A stretch of DNA of 64,000 nt from Lepturacanthus savala (Eukaryota; Chordata; Actinopteri; Scombriformes; Trichiuridae). The stretch spans positions 5,848,934 through 5,912,933 of the forward strand of contig CM060477.1 in the NCBI GenBank assembly GCA_030544235.1. Direction: 5' to 3'. Under the pieces are notes generated by a model. The model saw nothing but the letters and a program-made list of their open reading frames with translations. It made no database searches and was not told where the DNA came from. This document shows, piece by piece, positions 23,245-35,200 of this stretch. A program made the position numbers and the translations under genes. Each line of letters starts with the position of its first letter. Positions within the stretch are counted from its first letter, which is position 1.

Positions 23245-25223
23245 GACGAATGTTGGGATTTTTGGCTTCTTTAACACAAATATGTCTTTTACATTGAAAT
23301 ATTTAAGTGATTCCTGTCAAGTCTATTTTGTTTTGTAAGTTGTAATTAACAAGAATATACTAAATATGATATTGTTGTGTTTTCTCTCACAAGGCTCAGA
23401 TTAAATATATATCTATATACCTGGTTTCTTTAAGTTACCAAACATGTAGAACATCTCTAAATAGTGATAAAATTGGAGGAGCAGGCAAGTCATGTTTGGG
23501 GCAGTAGGATTAGGTAATTCTGGAGAGTCTGTGGACTTTGTTTTCCCCATCGTGCATGCATAATTAATTCCAAGATATTTATATCGCACACATTTCCTGA
23601 GATCAAAGGAGATCCCTGGAGACACCTTGTTCCATTTAAACAATCTTTCAGTTTGTCTTGAACATGTTTCTAGAACACATCGAGATGTCTGTAACGGCAC
23701 AAAAAAAAAAAAAACATCTGGCTTTAGGGGCACGTACGACCAGCATTTTGATACTGCCCTTTGTGCAGAATATGGTGATTCAGGCCACTCTTGTTTCTTT
23801 GTTGCAGAGATTTTGATTTCACAGATAAATGCACACGACGCACCTGAAGGGATCCCAAGGCACCGGTACAACTTTCTCACTCCCGTCGTTGCTATTGAAG
23901 AGGCATTAACATTTTAAGTGCTTGGACCACAAGCTCGGTATCGATGGTTTCCGCCGAGGACCCGGCTCGGTGGCTTCTATGAGGCCGCATTGATTCCCCC
24001 ACCCTCCCCCCCCAATCTGGCAATGTTTAACAATCAGTTCTGCACCGCTGTTCCAAATCTGCAATAACTGCTTCAAAGTTATCGCTGACTGGTCTCTCTG
24101 TACAGTTCATATTAAATACAGACTCCACTGGAGGCCTTTCAGAGTTTCTCGATATAAAATTCCTGAGCATTGCTTGAATTATATATGAATTCTTATATAT
24201 CCTCCAGTCAGTCCTCTACTGATGAGACCGGACACAGTGTCCTTTGTGACAAACATCTGCTCTTAAAAAAGAAAGTGGGGGGGGGGAGCGAGCATTCCCT
24301 GGCCCATTTTATTTCCTATGTGTGAACTTTAATACCCAATGCAGTGTGAAGACGTTTGACTCTGGGCTGCTGTGCCTGGATCATGTGACTGGCACATTTT
24401 GCAGCTGCTCCCATGGTGAAGGCCCAATAATTGGGCCCTGCACCTCGAGGGATAGACGGCTTAGAATAGAACTGAGAATAGGAGGAAGTGGCACCACGCT
24501 CCTGATTTTCTGTGAATGGTTAACTGATGCCGAGGCCTTTGAAAGTGTGCCATACCGCTTTCCTCCGAAAGCCGTTTCATATTTAAGGGGGAGAATGAAA
24601 TGAAAACCATCCTCTTTATTTTCACATTGGAAAATAGGAAACAGCAGCCAAATAAACCATGAAACAAACACTAAAACTGAACCATGAAATCACAAATAAG
24701 AGTGCGTAATGAATTCAGTATGAGATGAAGTGAAAGAACTACTATGTAATATGCAGGATGAAAAGATGAACTACTTTAAATGAAATAATTGAAATTGTGC
24801 TGTGGCTTAAGGTAACCACAGGCTTAATCATTCCTCCAAATTAATTATTGTTAATAGAAAGTGTTGCTTGTCCTTCTTTGCCTCCAGGTGCAGAATAACA
24901 TAATTGGAAAATATATCCCGCACCTTGACTCAACGGTGACTTTATTGGTAAGTAAATTAATTAAGAAAATACGTACAAGAGAGAGGGTAAGCATGGTATA
25001 ATCACCTCCCGAAAGTCCACCAGCAGCTTTCTGATTTTGCTGAAACACTTGGTCACATGCACATCGAAATTGTTCACTAATCCCTGCATAAAAAAAAAAC
25101 ATCACTGGAATCTGAGCTCTTCTGTTTCCAATAAAGCTGATTTAAACAAGAGGCTTGGATTCCAGTGTTCCTTTTCCCTAATAAAAGTCATCGCTTCCTT
25201 TCCCTCACTACTGATCTCTGCAA

Positions 25224-25575
25224 TGAGCTAAATATATGACCCGGTATCGATTTGGAGGCACTGGGTCACATGACATTAAAGCTATTGGAGAAAAAGAGGA
25301 TGAATCTCCCATTAAAATATTCATATAAAATCGAAGAAGCACTGAAATGTAATAAAAAAAATAGATGAGTCATTTGTGAAGATTAGTTAATTTGAGGTCA
25401 TCATCTGGCTAAATATGCTAAAGCAAATACATCACTGGCATCATTTAAAAGTCTTATTTTGCAAACTTCATCCTATAAATTCATTGAGCTAAATATATAA
25501 TTCAGTATTGATTTGGATCCACTGGATCACATGACATCAGAGCGATTGAAGAGAAGGATTAATTTTCCATTCCAC
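25224..25575 (+). repeat. Diverged direct repeat, two units of about 90 bp
   Basis: Units at 25224-25313 and 25485-25575 both begin TGAGCTAAATATAT and share GATTTGGA, CACTGG and TCACATGACAT in order, with a spacing of 261 bp. Clearly diverged, so an old local duplication or two insertions of one repeat. Confidence 0.6.
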
Positions 25576-26602
25576 ATAAATAGTGACATACTGACACCCA
25601 ATAACAAGGTGTGTCTTGTTTCTCTTCCCTTTAGAATTCATTTGATGTCATCCAACATATACCAAATTTATATGTTCTGTCTTTCTTTTGCAAACTTTTT
25701 CGTTTTCTCCGTCCATTATATTAACCTGTCAGGCATTTGCAACAAACAGTGCGGGCGGCTGGTTGTGTGGGCCTGCAGCTCTGATAGACTGTATTAATCA
25801 TTCATAGCTGTTGCACACATCGCCAGGTAAACAGAGCTCTCGGTCAATATATGGAGGCATGCAGACAACGGGGGAATTGCATCACTCCCAAACAGTGATT
25901 AAAGCGGGGGCCTTAGCAGAAGCAACAGGATTCTCTCTCTCTCTCAATCAATTGAATCCTTACCAAATGGGATCCATGTACCTCAAGGGAACACAAGATG
26001 AATGGAGCTGTTTTCCAGAGCTCTTACCGATCTCTACGGTATTATTTTTATATTTTTTTTTTATTTGCTCTTCATGTGGACCGGAAAGACAAGAGTAGGT
26101 GTGAACTAAATGAATGAGATACACCTGTATGATGTAAGACGTCCTGCTTTGCACCGATCCTGACTGATACCTGCTCAGGATTAAGACGGCGTTGATGTGG
26201 GCAGCTCAGGACGGATCAGACGGGCAGTCATAGCCCGTCAGCAGCTGAGTGATCCTCTGACAGGAGGATCAGGCCTCTGCTGCCAGCCACACTTCCAACA
26301 CATTCCCCCTCCTTTCCCTCACCCCAACGCCACAAGCTCCAGGTTTAATGGCCCTGAGTGCTCGTGTTTCTTCTACAAGTAAATCATAAATTATGGAGGG
26401 GGCAGTTTTATTCCCCCACTTGGAATATAAACTATACATGAAGTAGTAGAACATAGTATAAATACACTTGTAAAAAACAGAGAGACAACAAGATACACAT
26501 TTGGACTATGTCCCCCCACCCACCTCCTGCCATCTGATCAAGCGATTTGCAAGATGTAAATCCTTCTAATGGTTATGGAATAGTTTCTCATTTGTCTGAG
26601 CA

Positions 26603-26620
26603 ACACTGCCCCCTACTGTC
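26603..26620 (-). promoter_or_regulatory. Candidate CTCF site
   Basis: The minus strand reads GACAGTAGGGGGCAGTG, close to the CTCF core. It lies between mgat2 and wdr20, whose transcripts converge. Binding is inferred. Confidence 0.4.
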
Positions 26621-27160
26621 TGACCGGCATCCAAACATGCTGGTAATTGGACATGTCGAGAAAATGGCACATTTATGTGGGATTTGAGAGATAAAGATCC
26701 AGAGAAAGATGTTATATAAGGTTTAAAGGGCCTCATGCATTTATGATGTTATTCTCCTTTAATAATGAAAACAAGTTCCATTACTTGTTATACACAGATA
26801 TCGCTGAACCAATATATATTGGGCATACAGCGGGTCGATACCATAGTACAGTTTTCCATTAAGGATATAAAAATGAAATGAGATTGGACATAGTTGTTTA
26901 ACAGATTTGACACCAGTGGTACAGAGATCTCCTACAGGACTGTGTGTGCATGTAGGGCATGAACAGATTTTTCTAGATAACATGGACTGACATGTAAAAC
27001 TAAAATAATAATAATAAAATTATAATAATAATAATGTTAGAGTCCACACTGTAACAAAAAACATGAAATATAAACAGGTAGTCGCAGTAGTGATCGGAAT
27101 ATTGGAATTATAGTTCATGTTTGTTTTCTTGATTTTGGTCAATTAAATTTTGTTTTAAGA

Positions 27161-27370
27161 AATGAATAAGACTAAAAAAATTTATTAAAAAGTCAAAAAT
27201 ATTTTGTAAACAGCAAAAAATAAGAGATTAAAAGTCCAAAATAAGATCAGATAAAAACAAATGATTAAAAAAAAAGACAAAAAATGGATAAGAAGTAAAA
27301 AATATTAAGAAAAAAGGGGGAAAAAAGAGACAAAAAGCCCAATATAGGTAAAAATGGCAAAAATAAGATC
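27161..27370. repeat. A-rich strand-asymmetric tract
   Basis: About 210 bases with very little C or T on the plus strand, with AAATAAGATCAGATAAA-like words at about 27238 and 27360. It looks like an old poly-A or purine-rich simple repeat. Confidence 0.6.
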
Positions 27371-27519
27371 AGATAAATTAAACTAGGTACATGTTTAATA
27401 AATCTGGAATCAGTACAGTGACTCATTGATGAGTGGAGCCATATTCACGAAACATATTATCTCACTGCTACTCCTAATTCACCCTAATTAGCACTAAAAG
27501 CTAAGAGTGATGATTCCAA

Positions 27520-27690
27520 TTAAGGTTCTGTTCCAATAACGTAGCAGAGTCTTTCCAGTGAGCCGACACGCACAATAGCAGCAACCTGACTCTGTCTGAG
27601 CTGAATGGAACTTTAATTAGCATCATCGGTAACACCTGGGTTTACCTGCCATTTCATGTCAATGTAGCTAAGTGGAAAAAGCTCTATACC
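27520..27690. mobile_element. MITE with long inverted repeats, copy C (inverted, truncated)
   Basis: Relative to copy A it is reversed: GTAGCAGAGTCTTTCCAGTGAG, shown in part, matches the reverse complement of the copy A middle. It ends with GGTAACACCTGGGTTTACC, ATTTCATGTCAATGTAG and GGAAAAAGCTCTATA. The other arm is missing or too diverged. Confidence 0.5.
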
Positions 27691-29709
27691 AGGACCATGG
27701 ATGGGGCTTCGTCATTGATTTAATTATTTTATATTATATACACCTGTTTCTTTACTATGACATCAGCATGTCACGTCTTTTAGGAAAAAAAGGTCAGTTT
27801 ATGGCTTCCTTTATCCCTTTACCATTCAGGAAAACTAGAAAATGAAACATGACAATTCTTTACCTTAAATATCTCCTGCTTATGCTTAATTCATGTCAAT
27901 AGCCATTCAATCTGATTGGCTATAAATGGAAAAATTGGGGGGGGGGTGTGAAGGAAGAAGCCATGACATCTCATTTTAAGGCACAGTTTCTGAACTGGTT
28001 TGCATCTGTGTGCATTTCTCTGTGAATTAAGCATTCCCAAATGGAAATTTGACATTTTAAAAATGGGACAGCATTTAAATAACACCTCGACCTTCTCGTA
28101 ATCAAACAGCTATTAAAACCTCGCTTTCTACTTAACGGGACCTTTAATGCCGATCTTGTCAAAAAGATGCACCGTGATAAGAGAAACGTTTTTCCCTTTA
28201 AGCGCCATGTAATAAAATTACAGGTCATATGTCAAAATAAAGGTCAAAATAAAGTACAACCGCCTGTGGAGTGATATGAGTCAGCAGAATACCTAAAAAA
28301 GACAAAATCCTTGCTGTGTGCTGACTCAAGCTTACTAATGATGTCTCACACTCACATTAGGTTACATGAAGACATGGGATTCATGTGGTGAGTTTAAACA
28401 CTTAATAAGTGACACAGATAGGACATCATAGTCTGTCAAAGCTGTTTTTAATAGGCGTCACATCAATGGAAAAAGGGCTCCCACTGTTTTTTTTTTTTTA
28501 AATCCTCGGTCTTCCTATATGCGGGGGCGTGAGAGCGACAACCCCCTCACTTCAAGCACTTGCAACCGTCAATAAAGTGCTGAAATTATCAGTCGCTAAT
28601 CAACACAGTGTCAGATGTCTGTTCACAAGTTCAGCATCGGTTCAAATAATTATTAATCACGATGGGAGTCGAGGGATTTTCTGCTCGCCCCGTCTGCGGA
28701 ACACGGTTGTCAGTCTTGTTTTGTTAGTTAAAGTGAATTCACACACGCTGATGGATGGGACTAGTGCTAACTGGGGGAGGGGAGGAGGGCTGTGTCAGCG
28801 TTAGTCTTCCTGTGTTTTACCTGAGCTCGGAGTGACTGCTGCGGCTTGAGCCTAACTGTCTATGTATGTAAAGGAATCTGCAGCGGCAGGCTAGCTAGCA
28901 TTCAGCACTACCTGTTAGATAAAGAGGATTTCATAGACATCCTATACCAAACATTTTCATTAATAAAAAATACACCTGAATTCTCTTTATGTACAACAGA
29001 AAAAGAAACATTTTCACCTGCATATTCAAGATTCATTTTAATATTAGGTATAGATTTTCTGTATTAGAAATATCTCTATTTTTCTGAAATGAGGATCTTT
29101 GAACTAATGTAATAATGATCATTTCACCCATAAATCATTGAAGTACAATATTTACATATAATACAGAGCCCATTTAATCTGAAACAATATTAAAATAAAT
29201 GTTCAATAGATACAAAGTTTTTTTTTTCTTTTTTTAAATTCTATTTATAGTTCAACCTTGTCAAGGAGTCCTTACACACTCCAAAAATGTAAAGCCATTC
29301 TCCTCTAACAAACTATTAAGTGCAAACAATTTTTTTTCCCCATATAAAAAACTATGATTGCAGCATCCAGCGTTGAGACGGAGGGCAAAAAAAAAGCCGT
29401 TTTCACACCCCCCAAGTGCTTCCAAAGCTGTCTTCAAAATATTTCGCTTGTGTTCCACTGTCAGTGAACTCAAGATGGGAGAGGAGGGGAGGGGGCAGGA
29501 GAACAAGAATGGAAGAAAAACGTAATCTGTGCAAATACACTTAAAGTGTGATTAAAATCTTTGTAAAGGAAGTAAAAAGTGGTCTCTCTGGAACAGGTGT
29601 TGGGAGACTTGTGGGGATCGCCCAGGAGGTAAAGAACGAAAGAGACTTGGCATCAGAGCCAGGGGGGGATATGCTGTCGCTTCAATAGTAATCCCTCATC
29701 TTATTCCCT

Positions 29710-29832
29710 TTTATTGGAATAGGTTTAATAAGAAAAGATATTTCTTTTTTCTGATTTAAACCCAAACAGAAGGTTAGGTCTAGTCTTTGAAGATCTACAG
29801 GCACAAAGGGTCGGGTAATAAAGAGTTTTATT
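29710..29832 (-). terminator. wdr20: Candidate wdr20 polyadenylation signals
   Basis: AATAAA on the minus strand occurs at 29832-29827 and 29715-29710, about 380 and 500 bases past the spliced stop codon. Which one is used cannot be told from sequence. Confidence 0.4.
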
Positions 29833-30211
29833 TTCAGACTAGACGTGACTTGATATGAGCGGATGGAACAATGAGCAAGTCGACTCTTCCCGTAAAACCT
29901 CCTGGACGATATAAAGCACGCCCTCTTACTTCCAAATGCACGCTTTTCACCCCGAGACAAAAAGATAGGGGAGGGGGGGAGGTTTAACCCTGGCTTGGCC
30001 AACATCGGTTATCTAGTCACGAGCAGTAACGTAAAAAAAAAAAAAAAAAAGAGAGCATCTGGGGGCGGATAGTAGTGATGAGAAACCAAAGGTGACACTG
30101 GAGGTCGTGTGGTGTGTGTGACAGTGTGTGAAGAAGCGCTGCAGGGCCTTGGCCTTGGTCATCCCCCGTCTCTGTTGCATGGAGCTGTCATTAGCAGCAC
30201 CTGCACTGGGG

Positions 30212-32233
30212 CTATACTACTGTTCCACTGGGGGAGTTGGCTGGGTTGTTTTGAGATGATAGCAATCCCTGCGGAGACACAGATAACACACATTGATAAC
30301 AAACAACAGCGCATCCTTTGAATGTTAATCAAAACAGGCAGAATAGTTGAGGCCGTGAGGTTTTACTGTCAGAGGGGGGGGAGGTGTGCTAATAACCATG
30401 AAAAATGCTGAGGGGGGTCAGTATAAATTTTTGAAATAACCAAAAAAAAAAAAAAAACCCCTTTGGTTACACACTCACACACACAAACACACAGTGGCGT
30501 TAGCTGCTTCTGAACGCAGCAAAAGGGGGTGGGGGAAATGCCTGTACTGGAAACAATGAGGGAGCTTAGAAGGCGTCACATGACAGTGTCCTCGAGAGGC
30601 CTGTCACTCACCACTTTCCCGGGCCTAGCCCATGTGCAAACGAAACCCTCCTGACAGGCTGTTACCAGACAGTCCTCCAGGAAGATTAACACAGTGAGTC
30701 TCTCGTGCGCGATCTTCTTGCACACCAGCGGCTCGAGCAGCGGCACGTCCTCCATGCGCGGGCACAGCGCCGTGCCCAGCGTCTTGGCCGCGTCGGCCTT
30801 GGCCGTCCGCGACGCGCTCACCTGGTTGAGCTTGTCGCTGCTCTTGCTGCTGATGTGGCCCATGCTGTGGTTGCGCTTGTGGTCCTTCTCGTGGCGCTCC
30901 TTGCGCGAGTCGTGCAGCGACAGCGTCGCAAACTTGCTGACGCCCGTGGCGATGAAGGCGCTGTCGATGATGCTGTTGCCCTTGGCGGTGGAGGTGCCGC
31001 CACCTCCGCCGCCGTTGCTGCTGCTGCCCGTGTGACTGTTGGGGGTGCTGCCCCCTGCTGGGTTGGAGGAGTGCGGCAAGCTGTTGGACCTGGGCAGGGT
31101 GTTCGGGAGGGAGTTCGCTGGGTTGCTATTGCTAACGCTGTCCTTACCATTGGTGTCACTGGGATTAGTGGTAGTGGTGGTGGCTACAGTAGTAGTAGTA
31201 GAAGTAGTAGTAGTAGTAGAATTAGTAGTAGTATTAGTTTGTCCAGTGGCTGGAGGGCTTGTGGCGCTCATTACGTTAGTGTGAGTCCTAGTGCGGGACA
31301 AAGGGAGGTGAGGGAAGAGGATGTCCTCAGTGAGGTCCCACAGACACAGCTGGGTGTCCTGGCCCACCGAGCCAAATCGGTAGGTGACGCTAACGGGCCT
31401 GCTGTCCGTAGAGTTCCTCTTAGAGAGCCGCGAGTGGGCGCTGTTCGCCCGGTCCCGGCCAGCTCCGAAGTGCACCTGCTCGTCCTCGTCACTGCCGCTG
31501 AACTCGGCGTGCGGGTCGCCGTCCTCCACGCTGGTAGTGCAGTGGTCAAACGCTACCACGCTCACCCACGACTTGTGGCCATGGCCCCGGGCGATCACCC
31601 GGCAGTCTGAGAAGGACCACACCGTCACCAGGTCATCCTCGCCGCCCGCCACGATGTAGCGCCCGTCGGGGCTCCAGCACACGCACAGCAGCCCGCCGAA
31701 GTAGCTCTTCATCGTCCCGTGGAGCTCGGCGGCGTCGAAGCCGAAAACCCGCAGGAAGCCGTCCTGGCTGGCGCACGCCAGGAACTTGCCGTCCGGCGAG
31801 AAGGCAAACTCGTTGAGCGCCCCCTCGCCCACCGTCCACCGCAGTAAAGGGTTGCGGGCCGACTTGCTCTTGCAGGTGTGCACGGCATAGTTTTCGCCCT
31901 GCTTGAGGAGCTGGTAGTGAGGCGCCGTGGTGCCGCAGGTGTTCTCCACATTGTACAGATACATGCTGCCGCTGGAGTGGGCCACCAGGAACAGGCTCTC
32001 TGAACCGGGGACCCATCGCACACACGTTACCCGGGACTTGTCTATAAGTCTCTGAGAAGAGAGGGAGGAAAAGGGAGAAAAGAGGAGTTGTCTTCAGTAT
32101 ATTTGAGTTGTTTTAATTGACAATACATCAGCTAAGGCTGTGGGATCAATTCAATTTTAATCGATCTCTTAAACGATCTCCAAACTTATATAATCAAAAC
32201 GATACATAGAACATAAAACTTGTTGATAGCATG

Positions 32234-32279
<46 letters not shown>

Positions 32280-35200
32280 TGCAAGGTTTGCTATGAGATG
32301 ATATGACACAACAAATCAACCATCTCAAACAAAAGCAGTCACTCATGCTGAATAAATTTATTGTGTTACCAAAAAAGTAATCGTTTGAATAATCTTGATT
32401 TCAATATTGATAAAAATAATCAAGATAATGATTTTTTTTTCCCCATAATGGAGCAGCCCTAACAGCTTCAGCTGCCGGCTGAAAACCCACCTCTTCATTG
32501 AAGAGCTTGCTGGTTTCCTTCTTGATCGGGTCGATGAGCTGCACCTGCCCCGCCGAGAAGCCCACCAGCAGGGAAACGCTCTCCGCCGTCGCCGTGATGG
32601 GGTTGAAGTCATGACACGTGGGCTGCGTTCCTTTGTATATCCTCTTGTCTATGGGCTTACTAAGATCGGCGGCCTAAAACGATGTGAAAAACACACACAC
32701 ACAGATTAGATAAATGCGGGGCCCAATTATTTCCCCTCACAAGGCCTCTAGAACACTGAAATCAAGCCAACAAACCCCTAAAACTGGAAAGTGGTTCCGC
32801 TGTGTTGAATCAGCACGACTGGTAATCATTTTAGCCAGTCATTTTAGGTATCAGGCAAAAGTGAAGTGTCAGTATTTTTAAAACCACCTGCAGTCACACC
32901 TCATACCCTCTCATAATTTCTGTTAAGCAGAGAGGAACCTTCTTTTGAGGTAATTAAAGGAACTGAACTGTTCTCTGAGGATTTCTCATACAGACACATG
33001 TAAAAGACATAATCAGGTCAGTGGGAAAACTTATCCAGGATCAGGAATTCCAGAAATAATGTCAAAATACCTTTTAGTCTAAAAGCTAAAAAATCTCTCC
33101 ATGCTTGTTAGGAGCGAATGTATCAAAAGCACAAATGGCTGCTCTCCAGTGTTCCTGATCCATGACAGTAATTGATTTGGACACATGGGAAGTCATTAAC
33201 CGAACAGGGGGAGGAAGCCCAGCACTGCAAGATTAAAGTAGGATAACTGTAAACTTTGCTGTCCAACAGGTGGTTAAAGGGGAACATTAGTGGATTCAAA
33301 TCGACCAAGCGTGATAGGGAAGTTTTCATGAAATTAAAATGCGGTGGTAAATCTATGAAAAGTATATTCTCCATTACTGTGTGACAGAAAACAGTAACAA
33401 AGAAGAAAGAGTGCATTATTCATTATTCACCATCGGTCATTCATTACTCATACAAGTTAATAGTCCAAATCTGCCCTATTCATCGCTGAATAAGGATGTC
33501 TCATTGCTATAATAAAAGGAATAGAACAATATTAGCTAAACATAGGTCTAAAATAAAAAGGATGATATAGCCCCAATGAATTAAGCTGCTAACGAGGCAG
33601 TGATGCATCTGGCATTGGGCTGGAGATTACTTGTCATTTGTGGCAGTTTTATGCTTTGTTGTTCTAAATCTCTTTCCGTCTATTCGGGGTGCATGAACGG
33701 AGGCGGACAGAAAGTTTATTGAATGCTATACAGTCGATGCTATAGAGCTGTCAGCGAGCCAAGCCAATCTGTGGCAGACTTTGTCATTTCACAATGTTGC
33801 TAAGTTTGCCTCATCGGCTACCGAAATAGGAATCTTCAGTCTTGAGAACAAATCATTCCATAACAAAGCCACAAGCAAGAGAGAGCGATCAATAATGTTT
33901 AGAATCTACCCAAGACCCGTTTGGTTTGGATCTTCTCTGTTCTCTTCTCTGTTCTCTACAGCCAAGCTGGACAAAAACACTCACACAAGTAATTAATTCA
34001 AATGCAGGCGATGTCTGGACATTTTGAAGGTCAGCAAGGGGGAATTCCAATGTCAGAATTGGAGCCAATTATAATATTTCTATGAAAAGACAAGCAGACT
34101 CAATAGTCAATGTTTCCTGATCTGCTTTTGTCTGCCATGAAGCTTCATGGCTTGATGCAGTCACAGCGAGAGAGTAAGATCAGGGGCTGCAGGCAATTAC
34201 AGGCATTTACAATTTGGGCAAATCACAGGGTGACACTTAATTTAAAAAATAAATAAAATAGTTGCACCCAAAAGAACTTACAGGTCTCTCACGTTTATCT
34301 TGTAATAAGTAATATCATTTCAGTTCCTCTTTACTCTATATCTATATATAGTTCTTGAATACTTCCTAAATTGGTGCAAGAAATAAAAACCTTCTCTGCC
34401 ATTGATTCCATTGATTTGGAAAAAGCTGCAATCCTCTAACTCTACATTTATCAATAGGGAGTCCATACATTCTTTTACAGATCACAAGTATGTAGTCTGT
34501 ATTGTGCTTGACTCTGAGGACCTGTGGACTAACCTCATCCAAAGAAAAAGACAACAAAGGACGTATGTTCTGGAGAAATTGTTGTCTTTTATGTCCTCAC
34601 GTGTCAAACACTCCAAATATTTTCCTATATTTTTGTTATTTATACATATTTTTATCTTCTGCATCATCTACCGGCATGGCGATGCTACAGAGGCACACAA
34701 AGAAACTGTCGCAATGTCCAGTAAACCGTTAAGGATTACATAACCAAGTATGGATTGTATTTTACAGTGACAGAACGAAAGGAAAACAACATCATGGGGG
34801 GGACCAGAGGCACCCTGTTGCCTCCTTATTTGAATCAATACTGCCCTCCTCTATTCACCAAAAATCAATCCAGGTTTCCATTTTTTCTGTAAGACATTTT
34901 GTATGTTTTAAACAAGCGCTTCTTGCACAGCCTTTTGACAAATGATGTCCAGTTGGTACAGTCCTTTCCTTCTAGTATGTGTACGAGTAGGTCTGTTGTT
35001 GACTTGCGTGATGCTGTAATAAAATTTTTTTTTTATTAAAAGAGAATATGAAAATCAACAACTGCACTGCTGCTATTAACTTAAATTGTCTTAAAAAATA
35101 GCAAGATTAAGTTATAATCTAGCATCATTATCATTAAAAAACAATATTGGTCCAACATCATTATCTCTTCTATATAGCAGTACATAACTGATGCCCTACT

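Larger units (their letters stand above)
23245..29709. other. Noncoding stretch between mgat2 and the wdr20 3' end
   Basis: No gene is supported. It holds a diverged direct repeat (25224-25313 and 25485-25575), a CTCF-like site (26603-26620), an A-rich strand-asymmetric tract (27161-27370) and MITE copy C (27520-27690). Confidence 0.5.

Noticed and set aside
23413..23880. 155-codon minus-strand frame after mgat2
   Set aside because: It contains a poly-A-derived Phe run and no recognisable domain; no splice or promoter support.
30705..31610. 301-codon open frame on the plus strand
   Set aside because: It lies opposite wdr20 exon 3; GC-rich coding sequence keeps the opposite frame open by chance.
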